Origin: Gallionellaceae bacterium
GTDB taxonomy: Bacteria > Pseudomonadota > Gammaproteobacteria > Burkholderiales > Gallionellaceae
Length of the DNA: 34,821 bases
Assembly (NCBI GenBank): GCA_009773615.1
Contig: WSYA01000018.1
Coordinates: 1-34,821, forward strand
Reading direction: 5' to 3'
Shown piece by piece: positions 1 to 7,848 of the stretch. A program made the translations under genes and the position numbers. The notes below the pieces were generated by a model. The model was not told the DNA's origin. It saw only the letters and a program-made list of their open reading frames with translations, and ran no database searches. Position 1 is the stretch's first letter. The number at the start of each line of letters is the position of its first letter.

Positions 1-96
1 TTCAGGAACCGTGACCATTTCAAGATCGCCATCTATTTCCATTGCGGCGGCCTTGATCTGTATCCGGCTCAGGTTACCCACGGGAAAGTCTGATGA

Positions 97-345
97 ACCC
101 TGAATGATAATACTTGGCGCTTGAGTGGGTCATTGGAAAGTATTAAACGAACAATTTCTTATGGCGTGAATGTGGCGGATGAAAGCAATCCAATGTCACG
201 CATGTCTGTAATGCCAAAGTTTGGCGATGTGTGGCGCTTGCCCAGCGATACACAAAATTATTTTTCGAAGGACGAAATTAGCATGCTCGCGAAATATGTG
301 ATTAGGCTAGGGCAGAAAAAAAGCGGGGCAGCGGCCAAGCCTTAA
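97..345 (+). pseudogene. Remnant of a cbb3-oxidase-type diheme cytochrome c (CcoP-like), C-terminal part only
   Basis: The open frame reads TLNDNTWRLSGSLESIK near its beginning. This resembles the PNLTDxxW..GGS..SI segment of the second cytochrome c domain of CcoP, the diheme subunit of cbb3 oxidases. It is followed by MPKFGD (a possible Met axial haem ligand) and an EISMLAKYVIRLG helix typical of the domain's C-terminus. Two in-frame TGA codons at 91-96 stop the frame just before this homology, and no CxxCH haem-binding motif remains. The only start is a TTG at 121 without a convincing ribosome binding site. I therefore read it as a 5'-truncated gene fragment, not a working gene. Assignment to CcoP rather than another class I cytochrome c is inference from short motifs. 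Confidence 0.55.
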
Positions 346-415
346 TGCAATGTTTTATATTGGTGGTTAGCACCGTCGCGGATACGCTTTCAGTGCTAAA
401 ACAAAGGGAGGGTGC

Positions 416-1120
416 ATGGCGAAAATAGCAAAGAAGTCGCAGGGAGCAACTCGTACCCGTCGAACGAGTCGTGATTTATTTCTAGATAAACTTAAAACAT
501 TATCAAGCGAAGAAACCCCGCTTATTACGAATCAGTCGCTTCGTGAAGGACTGAAATGGGAAGACGCAAAATATAAATTGATCAAGCGTCAGCTTCTTGA
601 TGAGGGTCTAATAATTAGTGGCAAAGGACATGGTGGGAAAGTTGGTCTTTCCTACGGTGAAGGATCAATGCCGCTGAGTATATTTGTTTCATATTCACAT
701 GCCGATGAGGGGCTTAAGAATCAGCTTTTAAAGCACTTAAATCCGCTCAAAAGAATGGGGCTAATTTCAGATTGGAACGACAGAAAACTAACGGCAGGTG
801 ATGAGTGGGCGCAGGAAATATCGAAGAACCTAGAGTCTGCGGCAATAATTATCTTGCTTATTAGCATTGACTTCATTAATTCTGAATATTGTTATGACAT
901 TGAGCTTGATCGAGCACTTGAGCGTCACGACGCAGGTGAGGCGATTGTTGTTCCCGTGATACTCAGAAGCTGTATGTGGCAGCATACGCCGTTTGCTAAA
1001 CTTCAAGCGCTTCCGAAAGATGGGGTGGCAGTTAATTCGTGGCCTGATCTTGATAGTGCCTTGGCGAGTGTCGCAGAAGGGATCAAGATCAAAGCTGAGG
1101 AAATATTGGCTGACGCATGA
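416..1120 (+). CDS. TIR-domain protein with N-terminal winged-helix-like region
   Basis: This 234-residue protein has two parts. Residues about 1-82 are basic and helical, ending in LIISGKGHGGKVGLSY, which looks like the wing of a winged-helix domain. Residues about 87-230 form a TIR-type domain: IFVSYSHADEGL opens the first strand, the DWNDRKLTAGDEW stretch follows, then IIILLISIDFINSEYC. Glu163 in SEYCYDIE sits where TIR NADases carry their catalytic glutamate. TIR proteins of bacteria often act as NAD-degrading or signalling effectors in phage defence, but that role here is inference. The ATG at 416 has a strong AGGGAGG site seven bases upstream. The gene stands alone and its bases are AT-richer than the flanking core genes, suggesting acquisition by transfer. 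There is no signal peptide, so it should be cytoplasmic. Confidence 0.85.
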   Translation: MAKIAKKSQGATRTRRTSRDLFLDKLKTLSSEETPLITNQSLREGLKWEDAKYKLIKRQLLDEGLIISGKGHGGKVGLSYGEGSMPLSIFVSYSHADEGLKNQLLKHLNPLKRMGLISDWNDRKLTAGDEWAQEISKNLESAAIIILLISIDFINSEYCYDIELDRALERHDAGEAIVVPVILRSCMWQHTPFAKLQALPKDGVAVNSWPDLDSALASVAEGIKIKAEEILADA

Positions 1121-1183
1121 GCGAATTGGGCTGGGTGTGGGCAGCGCCCCCAGTATTCACAATTAGCAGGTAAGTCGCCGCCC

Positions 1184-3208
1184 TTATGTTTTTTTCGTTG
1201 CACGCACCTTCGCCAGAAAAATCGCATCCCCCTGTTTGTTCCCCCACTGTGCCTCTAGCATTCTGTCGCGCCGGTTTTCCGGCAAGCGCAGCATGGCCGG
1301 GCAATCTTTGCGATGCAGGGTGATGCCCCGGTCGCGGGTGACATAACCGACGATCATGTCGGGCGGTTCGGGATGGCAGCATTGGGCGGTTTTGGTGAGC
1401 AGGTTGCCGACGCCGCCGACCAAAACGCCGCTCGGTGTTGTGCTGGCTGTTGCTGCGCGCATGACTACAGGCTTTGCTTCCTCAACTTTGCCCGGCATCT
1501 CTTCCTGAGTCGCGACGACGATCTGATGTTGCGTGACTTCGCTGCGTCCGATGGCCGCCAATAAATCTTCCAGTTTGTTGAAGTGCAAGCGTTGCGCGAC
1601 TTTGTCCTGATTGACGGAGGTGATGCCGAGGCGGTGCAATTCCTTATCCAGTTGCGCTCTGCCCTGCGCGACGTTCTCGTCGAAATTCTGCATCTTGAAC
1701 CACTGCCGCACTTTGGCGCGTGCGCGGGCGCTCTGCAAATAGCCGAGACTCGGGTTGATCCAGTCGCGGCTGGGCGAGCCGATCTTGGTGGTCAGAATCT
1801 CCACGCGTTGCCCGTTCTGTAATTTGTAATTCAGCGGCACGATGCTGCCGTTTACTTTGGCGCCGCGCGTGCGGTGTCCCAAGTCGGTGTGCAGGCTGTA
1901 GGAAAAATCCACTGGGGTCGCGCCCTTGGGCAGGTCAATCACCTTGCCCTGCGGCGTGAGCACATAGACGTGATCCTGAAACAGTTCGCTCTTGAATTGT
2001 TCCAGCATATCGCCGCTGTCCGCGACATCCTCTTTCCACTCCAGTATCTGGCGCAGCCAGGTGATTTTTTCGTCGAACTTGGCATCGGATTTTCCGCCTT
2101 CTTTGTAGCGCCAGTGCGCGGCGACGCCGAGCTCGGAATGCTGGTGCATCTCGGTGGTGCGTATTTGCACTTCGATCGCGAGGTCGCGCGGGCCGATCAC
2201 CGCCGTGTGCAGGGAACGGTAGCCGTTGCTCTTGGGGTGCGCGATGTAGTCGTCGAATTCGCCGGGAATGGGTTGCCACAGGTTATGCACCAAGCCCAGC
2301 GCGCTATAGCAATCCTTGAGATCATTCACCAGAATGCGCACTGCGCGCACATCGTACAGCTCGCTGAACTCCACTTGCTTGCGCTTCATTTTGTTGATGA
2401 TGCTGTAGATGTGCTTGGGGCGTCCGGTGATGTCGGCCTGAATGCCTGCCTGTGATAGCTCCTGTTTCAACAGATGCAGCACATCGGCGATGTACTGTTC
2501 GCGATCAGAACGGCGCTCGTCCAGCAGGACGGCGACCTGCTTATAGAGTCGCGGTTCCATAAAGCGCAGCGACAGGTCTTCCAATTCCCATTTGATTTGC
2601 CACACGCCGAGACGGTTTGCCAGCGGTGCAAAGATGCCCTGCGTTTCGCGCGCGATAAGTTTTTGTTGCTCCGCGCTTGTGTTGGCGAGGTGGCGCATGG
2701 TCTGCGTGCGTTCGGCGAGTTTGATGAGCACCACGCGGATGTCCTGCACCATCGCCAGCAGCATCTTGCGCAGGGTCTCGATCTGCTGGGCTTGATCGCC
2801 TTTTTTATTCTCTTGCATGTGCAAGCTGCCCATCTCGCTGAACTGGCGAATCTGCTCCATGCGCGAAATGCCTTCTACCAGCTCTTTCACGTCGCTACCG
2901 AAATCGGCTTTGATTTTTTCCTGCCAGTCGTTCAAATAATCGGGCAGCGCATGCAGAATGACCGCCGCGACCGAAGCGGAGTCCATGTTCATCTTCGCGA
3001 GTATCGAGGCGGCACCCAGCGCATGCAGCAGCAGAGGGGTGTTCGTCAGCTCGACTTTGTCGGCGTAAAACGGCTCGACCAATGCGCAAGCGCGGCGGAT
3101 TGATGCAGCCTCATCCGGGGAGAAGTTTTTCGGTAAGCTGTCGAGCAAGGTTTGAATGCCGATGATGTTTTTGCCCGATGCGGGCATTGCGTGAGTAGGG
3201 GCTACCAT
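1184..3208 (-). CDS. relA: (p)ppGpp synthetase RelA, lacking the C-terminal ACT domain
   Basis: RelA makes the alarmone (p)ppGpp from ATP and GTP/GDP at the ribosome during amino-acid starvation. The N-terminal hydrolase-like domain is degenerate: HALPDYL (86-92) replaces the HD..ED metal site, as in monofunctional RelA. The synthetase domain (about 250-370) has GRPKHIYSI and EFDDYIAHPKSNGY; the acidic EXDD at 317-320 is the RelA signature rather than the RXKD of SpoT/Rel. A TGS domain spans about 410-475, and the conserved-cysteine region with CC at 610-611 and Cys636 follows. The protein ends at 674 with FLAKVRATKKT, where the ACT/RRM domain normally begins, so it is some 70 residues shorter than typical RelA. 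The start ATG has AAGG seven bases upstream. The antiporter gene lies 9 bp upstream, so the two are probably cotranscribed. Confidence 0.93.
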   Translation of the reverse strand: MVAPTHAMPASGKNIIGIQTLLDSLPKNFSPDEAASIRRACALVEPFYADKVELTNTPLLLHALGAASILAKMNMDSASVAAVILHALPDYLNDWQEKIKADFGSDVKELVEGISRMEQIRQFSEMGSLHMQENKKGDQAQQIETLRKMLLAMVQDIRVVLIKLAERTQTMRHLANTSAEQQKLIARETQGIFAPLANRLGVWQIKWELEDLSLRFMEPRLYKQVAVLLDERRSDREQYIADVLHLLKQELSQAGIQADITGRPKHIYSIINKMKRKQVEFSELYDVRAVRILVNDLKDCYSALGLVHNLWQPIPGEFDDYIAHPKSNGYRSLHTAVIGPRDLAIEVQIRTTEMHQHSELGVAAHWRYKEGGKSDAKFDEKITWLRQILEWKEDVADSGDMLEQFKSELFQDHVYVLTPQGKVIDLPKGATPVDFSYSLHTDLGHRTRGAKVNGSIVPLNYKLQNGQRVEILTTKIGSPSRDWINPSLGYLQSARARAKVRQWFKMQNFDENVAQGRAQLDKELHRLGITSVNQDKVAQRLHFNKLEDLLAAIGRSEVTQHQIVVATQEEMPGKVEEAKPVVMRAATASTTPSGVLVGGVGNLLTKTAQCCHPEPPDMIVGYVTRDRGITLHRKDCPAMLRLPENRRDRMLEAQWGNKQGDAIFLAKVRATKKT

Positions 3209-3217
3209 CTCGCTGCC

Positions 3218-5194
3218 TTAAAATCCGCCGTCGCGCAGACGCTTTTCCGCATCGGCCAAGGCGACCGGCTCGCCGAGTAACACCAGCACATCTCCCGCGC
3301 GCAACACCATGTCGCCTGCGGGTTGGCTGCCTTCAACATTGTGGCGGCGCACGGAATTTACTTCGGCGTTCAATTCGGCGAGATTGAGCTCATCCAGCGT
3401 TCTGCCGATAGCAGCATCTCCCTTGTTGAGCAGCAAGCTATTGAAGCGCGGCTGCTGGTTATCCGTCGCCTCGCCCACGGGCTCGGGCGCGGCGCGGAAG
3501 AAGCCGTTGAATACGCTATAGCGGCGCGCGCGGGCTTCCTGAATGCGGCGGATGACGCGGTTGAGCGGCACGCCGGAGAGCAACAACGCTTGCGAGGCGA
3601 GCATGACGCTGCCTTCCAGTACTTCGGCCACGACTTCGGCAGCACCGGCGCGTTTGAAGGCTTCCACGTGGGTGTCGTCGGCTGTGCGCACCACGACGGG
3701 CAAACCGGGGCGCGCGTGTTTGACATGGTGCAATATCTTCAGCGCGGAAGGCGCATCGTCGTAGGTGACCACCAGCGCTTTGGCGCGCATCAGCCCTGCC
3801 GCCTGTAGCACTTCGCGTTTGGTGGCGTCGCCATAGACGACTTTTTCTCCGGCGGAGACGGCATCGCGCACGCAACGCGGGTCGAGTTCGAGCGCCACGA
3901 ATTTGATGTTTTCTTTGCTGAGAAATTTACCCAGTGCTTTGCCGCTGCGTCCGTAGCCGCATACGATGATATGCCCATCGGAAGCCATGCTTTGCACTGC
4001 GATATGATGGACTTGCATGGCCTGATTCATCCATTCCGTCGGGGATAGGCGGCGCACGATGGCTTCGGCATGCTGGATCAGGAAGGGCGCGATCAGCATG
4101 GAGATGAGCATGGCGGCGAGCACGTTTTGCATGATCTCGGGTGGGAGCAGGTTGACGTTTCCCGCCAGCGTCAACAGAACAAAACCGAACTCCCCCGCTT
4201 GCGCCAAGCCCAATCCGGTGCGTATACCCACGCCCCAGTCTTTGGCGAACCAGCGCACCAGCAGCGCAACCACAAAGGCTTTGAACGGCAGCAAGATCAA
4301 CAACACCAGCAGCACCCAACCGAATCCCGCGATGACGCTATCCATATTCAGCATCATGCCGATGGTGACGAAGAACAGGCCGAGCAAAACGTCGCGGAAG
4401 GGTTTGATGTCTTCTTCCACTTGGTAGCGGTATTCCGTTTCGGAGATGAGCATGCCTGCCACGAATGCGCCCAGTGCCATCGACAGTCCGCTCAGCTCGG
4501 TAAGGTATGCCAGCCCCAGCGTGAACAACAACACGTTGAGCATGAACAGCTCGGAAGATTTTTGCTGAGCAACGAGGTTGAACCACGGGCGTAGCAAGCG
4601 CTGCCCGAATATCAACAGGACAGAGAGCAACAAAACTGCCTTGAGCATCGCATAGATGATGGTCGCAGTCAGGTCGCCGGAGTCGCTGCCTAGTGCGGGA
4701 ATGATGATGATGAGTGGCACGACCGCCAGATCCTGAAACAGCAGCACGCCCATGATTTTGTGTCCGTGCGCGGAGCTGAGTTCGGCGCGCTCGACCAGCA
4801 TTTTGCTCACGATCGCGGTGGAAGACATCGCGAGCACCCCGCCCAAAGCAAGGCCTTCGCGCCAGCCCAAATCGAAAAATAGCGATGAGAGCATGACCAG
4901 CAACATCGTGAGTGCCACTTGCGCCGTACCCAGACCGAAGACGATTCGCTGCATGGCGCGCAGGCGGGCAAGGCTGAATTCCAAACCGATGCTGAACATC
5001 AGGAAGACCACGCCGAATTCGGCGAGATGGCGCGTCTCCGGGGCGTCAGGAATCCAGCCGAGCGCGTGCGGGCCGATCAGAATGCCGACGATGAGGTAAC
5101 CCAGCATAGCGGGCAGACGCAAAATACGGCACAGCACCACCACGCCGACAGCGACGGCAAGAAGGATCAAAACGAGTTGCAAGGAATTATTCAT
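3218..5194 (-). CDS. Kef-type CPA2 monovalent cation:proton antiporter
   Basis: This 658-residue inner-membrane protein has an N-terminal CPA2 exchanger domain of about a dozen helices (residues 1-380), including LGYLIVGILIGP and the conserved FQDLAVVP at 153-160. A cytoplasmic TrkA-N/RCK nucleotide-binding domain starts near 406 with the Rossmann motif GYGRSG at 413-418. A TrkA-C domain lies at about 570-655. This is the layout of KefB/KefC and related potassium efflux systems, gated by ligands on the RCK domain. No KefF/KefG-type ancillary oxidoreductase lies next to it, and the glutathione response of E. coli Kef cannot be assumed, so I leave the symbol empty. It precedes relA by 9 bp on the same strand. 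Confidence 0.92.
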   Translation of the reverse strand: MNNSLQLVLILLAVAVGVVVLCRILRLPAMLGYLIVGILIGPHALGWIPDAPETRHLAEFGVVFLMFSIGLEFSLARLRAMQRIVFGLGTAQVALTMLLVMLSSLFFDLGWREGLALGGVLAMSSTAIVSKMLVERAELSSAHGHKIMGVLLFQDLAVVPLIIIIPALGSDSGDLTATIIYAMLKAVLLLSVLLIFGQRLLRPWFNLVAQQKSSELFMLNVLLFTLGLAYLTELSGLSMALGAFVAGMLISETEYRYQVEEDIKPFRDVLLGLFFVTIGMMLNMDSVIAGFGWVLLVLLILLPFKAFVVALLVRWFAKDWGVGIRTGLGLAQAGEFGFVLLTLAGNVNLLPPEIMQNVLAAMLISMLIAPFLIQHAEAIVRRLSPTEWMNQAMQVHHIAVQSMASDGHIIVCGYGRSGKALGKFLSKENIKFVALELDPRCVRDAVSAGEKVVYGDATKREVLQAAGLMRAKALVVTYDDAPSALKILHHVKHARPGLPVVVRTADDTHVEAFKRAGAAEVVAEVLEGSVMLASQALLLSGVPLNRVIRRIQEARARRYSVFNGFFRAAPEPVGEATDNQQPRFNSLLLNKGDAAIGRTLDELNLAELNAEVNSVRRHNVEGSQPAGDMVLRAGDVLVLLGEPVALADAEKRLRDGGF

Positions 5195-5336
5195 CGGGTT
5201 AGGTACGGTACTTTATATGTCGGCATCAGGGCGACTTGCTATTCAGTCATTGCATGGCTCCGATAATGCCTGAAGTTCAACGTGTTTTCAAAAAGTAGAT
5301 GACTTCTTTCCGAGCTAACAACCTGAAAATTTCCGG

Positions 5337-5648
5337 TTAAATCGAAACTGGCTTTCCTGTAGCAAGGTGCACCAGCTCGCTCAGCTTGCTGAAAAATTCG
5401 CTGTCGTCGCGTTTGCTCAGCCACTGACCGCCCTGAAGGCTGAAATGGAATCCGCCGGATTTTGCTGCGATCCAAATTTCCTGATTGGGGGTGTGGCGGT
5501 TGATGATGATTTGTGAGCCGTCCTCGAATTCGAGTTCCAGTACGGGGCCGTTAAAGCTGTAGTCGATGTCTGTCCCGCTGCTGTCCAGCGCATTTTCAAT
5601 GCGCGTGAAGATGGCATCGGCCAGTTGGGTGAATTCGCTTTCAGTCAT
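5337..5648 (-). CDS. cyaY: Iron-sulfur cluster assembly protein CyaY (bacterial frataxin)
   Basis: CyaY is a small acidic iron-binding protein that modulates the IscS cysteine desulfurase during iron-sulfur cluster assembly in the cytoplasm. The 103 residues match the normal family length. The acidic first helix (MTESEFTQLADAIFTRIENAL) is followed by the beta-sheet core, with LEFEDGSQIIINRH, then PNQEIWIAAKSGGFHF, the frataxin hallmark. The gene is divergent from lptM-lysA with about 53 bp between the starts, an arrangement common in proteobacteria. A TATAAT at 5667-5672 lies in that gap, but I do not see a good paired -35 element for it. Confidence 0.95.
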   Translation of the reverse strand: MTESEFTQLADAIFTRIENALDSSGTDIDYSFNGPVLELEFEDGSQIIINRHTPNQEIWIAAKSGGFHFSLQGGQWLSKRDDSEFFSKLSELVHLATGKPVSI

Positions 5649-5701
5649 TGAAGTTGCCTTTCCATTTATAATCCCGTGTTATTCATTTCTGTAAGGTTGC
5701 A

Positions 5702-5839
5702 ATGATGCGTATTTCAAATCTCGTTCAGACCAGCATTATGTTGCTGGTGGTGCTCGCACTGCAAGGATGCGGGCGCAAAGGGCCGTTATATATGCCGAAA
5801 AATCCCGCCCCTCCCACTCAATCCGAACAGAAGAATTAA
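5702..5839 (+). CDS. lptM: LPS assembly lipoprotein LptM (YifL-like)
   Basis: This 45-residue gene starts ATGATG, with TAAGG about six bases before the first ATG. It encodes a lipoprotein signal (hydrophobic run MLLVVLALQG) with the lipidated cysteine at residue 23, followed directly by GRKGPLYMP. The CGxKGPLYxP motif is the family signature of LptM/YifL, a small outer-membrane lipoprotein that helps LptD fold and form its disulfides. The tail is short and Pro/Gln rich. The stop lies one base before the lysA start, so the two are translated from one message. The LptM-lysA pairing beside cyaY is a frequent gene order in this group. Confidence 0.9.
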   Translation: MMRISNLVQTSIMLLVVLALQGCGRKGPLYMPKNPAPPTQSEQKN

Positions 5840-5840
5840 T

Positions 5841-7088
5841 ATGACCCACTATTTTCATTATCAACAAGACCAGTTGTTTGCCGAGAATGTCGCACTGGCC
5901 GACATCGCCGAAAAATTCGGCACACCTTGTTATGTGTATTCGCGCGCCGCGCTGACCGACGCTTATCGCCAATTTGCGGATGCACTTAGCGCGCGCGAGC
6001 ACCTGATCTGCTTTTCAGTGAAGTCCAATTCAAATCTGGCGATTCTCAATCTGTTTGCGCGCTTGGGGGCTGGCTTCGATATCGTTTCCGGTGGCGAGTT
6101 GCAACGCGTGCTGGCGGCTGGCGCTGCGGCGAACAAAGTGGTGTTCTCGGGAGTGGGCAAGACGGAAGCGGAGATGCGGCTCGCGCTCGATGCGGGAATA
6201 TGGTGCTTCAACGTGGAGTCGTCGGCAGAGCTGGACCGTCTCAACGAGGTAGCTGGCCAGATGGGAAAAATTGCGCCGATCAGTCTGCGCGTGAACCCCG
6301 ATGTGGACGCGAAGACGCATCCTTATATTTCCACCGGACTAAAGCAGAATAAATTTGGCATCGCTTACGCCGAGGCGCTGACGCTGTATCGCAAGGCGGC
6401 GGGTATGGCGCATTTACGCGTGACAGGAATGGATTGCCATATCGGTTCGCAACTCACCGAGATCAGCCCGTTCATCGCTGCCGCCGAGAAGGTGCTGGTG
6501 CTGGTAGATCAGCTCGCGCATGAGGGAGTCAAGCTGGAACATCTCGATCTTGGCGGCGGACTGGGTATTCGTTACGACGACGAAACTCCACCTTCTATCG
6601 CCGAGTATGCGCAAGCCTTGTTGGGTGCTCTACAAGGGCGCAGTGAAAAACTCATTGTCGAGCCGGGGCGTGTATTAGTAGGCAATGCGGGCGTGTTACT
6701 GACCCGTGTGGAGTACCTGAAGCCCGGCGAAGAAAAACATTTTGCCATCGTCGATGCGGCGATGAATGATTTGATGCGCCCGGCTTTATACGATGCCTAT
6801 CACGCCATTCAACCGGTGAATCGCAGCCCGGCTGTCGCGCAAAAATATGAGGTGGTAGGGCCGATCTGCGAGACCGGAGATTTCTTGGGACATGCCCGTG
6901 AACTGGCGCTGGATCAAGGTTCTTTGCTGGCGTTGATGTCTGCTGGAGCATATGGAATGAGCATGAGTTCGAACTACAACACGCGTCCACGCGCTGCCGA
7001 AGTGATGGTCGATGGTTCGCACATGCATCTCATTCGCGAACGCGAAACAGTGGCGCAGTTGTTCGCGGGAGAAAAAATCATCGCGTGA
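5841..7088 (+). CDS. lysA: Diaminopimelate decarboxylase
   Basis: LysA performs the last step of lysine synthesis, decarboxylating meso-diaminopimelate to L-lysine with pyridoxal phosphate. The 415 residues have the alanine-racemase-like TIM barrel, with the PLP-binding Lys61 in FSVKSNSN, HIGSQLTEISPF in mid-barrel and the glycine-rich GGGLGIRYDDETPP. EPGR binds the cofactor phosphate. In the C-terminal beta domain, CETGDFLG carries the cysteine contributed across the dimer interface, and SAGAYGMSMSSNYN follows. Length and motifs are those of a normal active enzyme. It follows lptM by a single base. Confidence 0.97.
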   Translation: MTHYFHYQQDQLFAENVALADIAEKFGTPCYVYSRAALTDAYRQFADALSAREHLICFSVKSNSNLAILNLFARLGAGFDIVSGGELQRVLAAGAAANKVVFSGVGKTEAEMRLALDAGIWCFNVESSAELDRLNEVAGQMGKIAPISLRVNPDVDAKTHPYISTGLKQNKFGIAYAEALTLYRKAAGMAHLRVTGMDCHIGSQLTEISPFIAAAEKVLVLVDQLAHEGVKLEHLDLGGGLGIRYDDETPPSIAEYAQALLGALQGRSEKLIVEPGRVLVGNAGVLLTRVEYLKPGEEKHFAIVDAAMNDLMRPALYDAYHAIQPVNRSPAVAQKYEVVGPICETGDFLGHARELALDQGSLLALMSAGAYGMSMSSNYNTRPRAAEVMVDGSHMHLIRERETVAQLFAGEKIIA

Positions 7089-7116
7089 TTTTTTTGGGAA
7101 AATATGCACAAATATG

Positions 7117-7146
7117 TTGCGTATTATTTTTAATCGCGCATAGAAT
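7117..7146 (+). promoter_or_regulatory. Putative sigma-70 promoter for the H1-like gene
   Basis: TTGCGT at 7117-7122 and TAGAAT at 7141-7146 are separated by 18 bp in the AT-rich gap between lysA and the H1-like gene. This would leave a leader of about 110 bases before the ATG at 7263. The assignment is by eye and the -35 element is imperfect. Confidence 0.4.
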
Positions 7147-7262
7147 GCGGCCACCAAGCGCGTTAGGGGCTTTCAGGGAGCAAAAAAGTGTTTGGGAGTG
7201 CAGCGGGTTGCACGCAACGTAGTGAAAATTTTTAGTCAAATTAATTTTTATAAGGAATGAAA

Positions 7263-7664
7263 ATGGCTGCAACAACTACCAAAGCAAAGAGCACATCCGC
7301 TAAGAAACCAGCAGTGAAAAAGGCAGCAGTTAAGCCAGCAGCAAAAAAAGTTGCCGCTAAAAAGCCAGCCGCTAAAAAAGTAGTAGCGAAAAAAGCAGCA
7401 GCTAAACCGGCAGCAAAAAAAGTTGCTGTCAAAAAGCCAGCCGCTAAAAAAGTCGTAGCGAAAAAAGCAGCAGCTAAGCCGGCAGCAAAAAAAGTTGCTG
7501 CCAAAAAGCCAGTCGCTAAAAAAGTCGTTGCGAAAAAAGCAGCCGCTAAACCGGCAGCAAAAAAAATTGCTGTCAAAAAGCCAGCCGCTAAAAAAGTAGT
7601 AGCGAAAAAAGCAGCAGCTAAGCCAGCAGCAAAAACAGCTGGTAAAGGTATTCTCGGCGCCTGA
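7263..7664 (+). CDS. Histone H1-like DNA-binding protein, Ala/Lys-rich repeats
   Basis: This 133-residue, very basic, low-complexity protein is made almost only of Ala, Lys, Pro and Val, and resembles the C-terminal tail of eukaryotic H1 and the bacterial H1-like/AlgP/HctB family. Such proteins bind and compact DNA non-specifically. Four 24-residue repeats of the type VAxKKPAAKKVVAKKAAAKPAAKK-like segments fill residues about 30-125, and the protein ends TAGKGILGA. I chose the ATG at 7263 because AAGGA at 7252-7256 sits six bases before it; an in-frame ATG at 7257 is too close to that site. It appears monocistronic, with its own promoter upstream and a terminator overlapping its stop codon. 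Repeat number in such genes usually varies between strains. Confidence 0.88.
   Translation: MAATTTKAKSTSAKKPAVKKAAVKPAAKKVAAKKPAAKKVVAKKAAAKPAAKKVAVKKPAAKKVVAKKAAAKPAAKKVAAKKPVAKKVVAKKAAAKPAAKKIAVKKPAAKKVVAKKAAAKPAAKTAGKGILGA
7350..7637 (+). repeat. Four tandem 72-bp repeats within the H1-like gene
   Basis: Four in-frame 72-bp units begin at 7350, 7422, 7494 and 7566, each coding 24 residues. Units 2 and 4 share VKKPAAKK after the first codons, and units 1 and 3 have an alanine in the same place, so a doubled 144-bp unit may have been copied. Synonymous differences are scattered through the units, so the copies are not very recent. Confidence 0.9.
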
Positions 7665-7695
7665 TCTCGTAGATTGGGGCGGGCGCCGGGTTTTT
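7653..7695 (+). terminator. Intrinsic terminator of the H1-like gene
   Basis: CTCGGCGCCT (7653-7662) pairs with GGGCGCCGGG (7681-7690), with two G-T wobbles, across an 18-base loop, and TTTTT follows. The 5' arm overlaps the last codons and stop of the H1-like gene. Confidence 0.6.
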
Positions 7696-7721
7696 GCGTT
7701 TCGCCCTTTCTACGGGTTTTT

Positions 7722-7747
7722 TTGCCATTCGATATGGCAATTTTCTT
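7722..7747 (+). terminator. Second hairpin with T-rich tail
   Basis: TTGCCAT (7722-7728) and ATGGCAA (7734-7740) form a perfect 7-bp stem with a 5-base loop, followed by TTTTCTTTTTT. T-rich sequence also precedes the stem. It probably backs up the first terminator before the efflux operon. Confidence 0.5.
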
Positions 7748-7848
7748 TTTTGCTGAAACTCTTTCGGCAAGCGCTATATTCATTTCGCCCTTTTATTCGG
7801 GTGCGGGTGTTTCTCCCCTATTTTTCCTATTTACACAAGAGCGATTGC

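Noticed and set aside
1..129. Minus-strand open frame running off the left edge, about 43 codons, with protein-like sequence (NLSRIQIKAAAMEIDGDLEM).
   Set aside because: No good start or ribosome binding site is seen, the frame is short, and I recognise no family. It may be the beginning of a real gene outside the window, but cannot be supported here.
1131..1153. Hairpin CTGG..GGGC-AGC-GCCC-CCAG between TIR gene and relA as a terminator.
   Set aside because: It has an internal unpaired stretch and no T-run on either side.
1003..1382. Minus-strand open frames overlapping the TIR gene end and relA 3' end, which might have continued the RelA C-terminus by frameshift.
   Set aside because: Their translations do not resemble an ACT domain and are mostly shadows of the TIR and relA frames.
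2474..3103. Long plus-strand open frames antisense to relA (also 1874-2455).
   Set aside because: They follow the codon periodicity of relA on the other strand, have no ribosome binding site, and show His/Arg/Gln-rich shadow composition.
7263..7664. 72-bp repeats as a CRISPR-like or intergenic repeat array.
   Set aside because: The repeats are head-to-tail without spacers and in frame within a coding gene.
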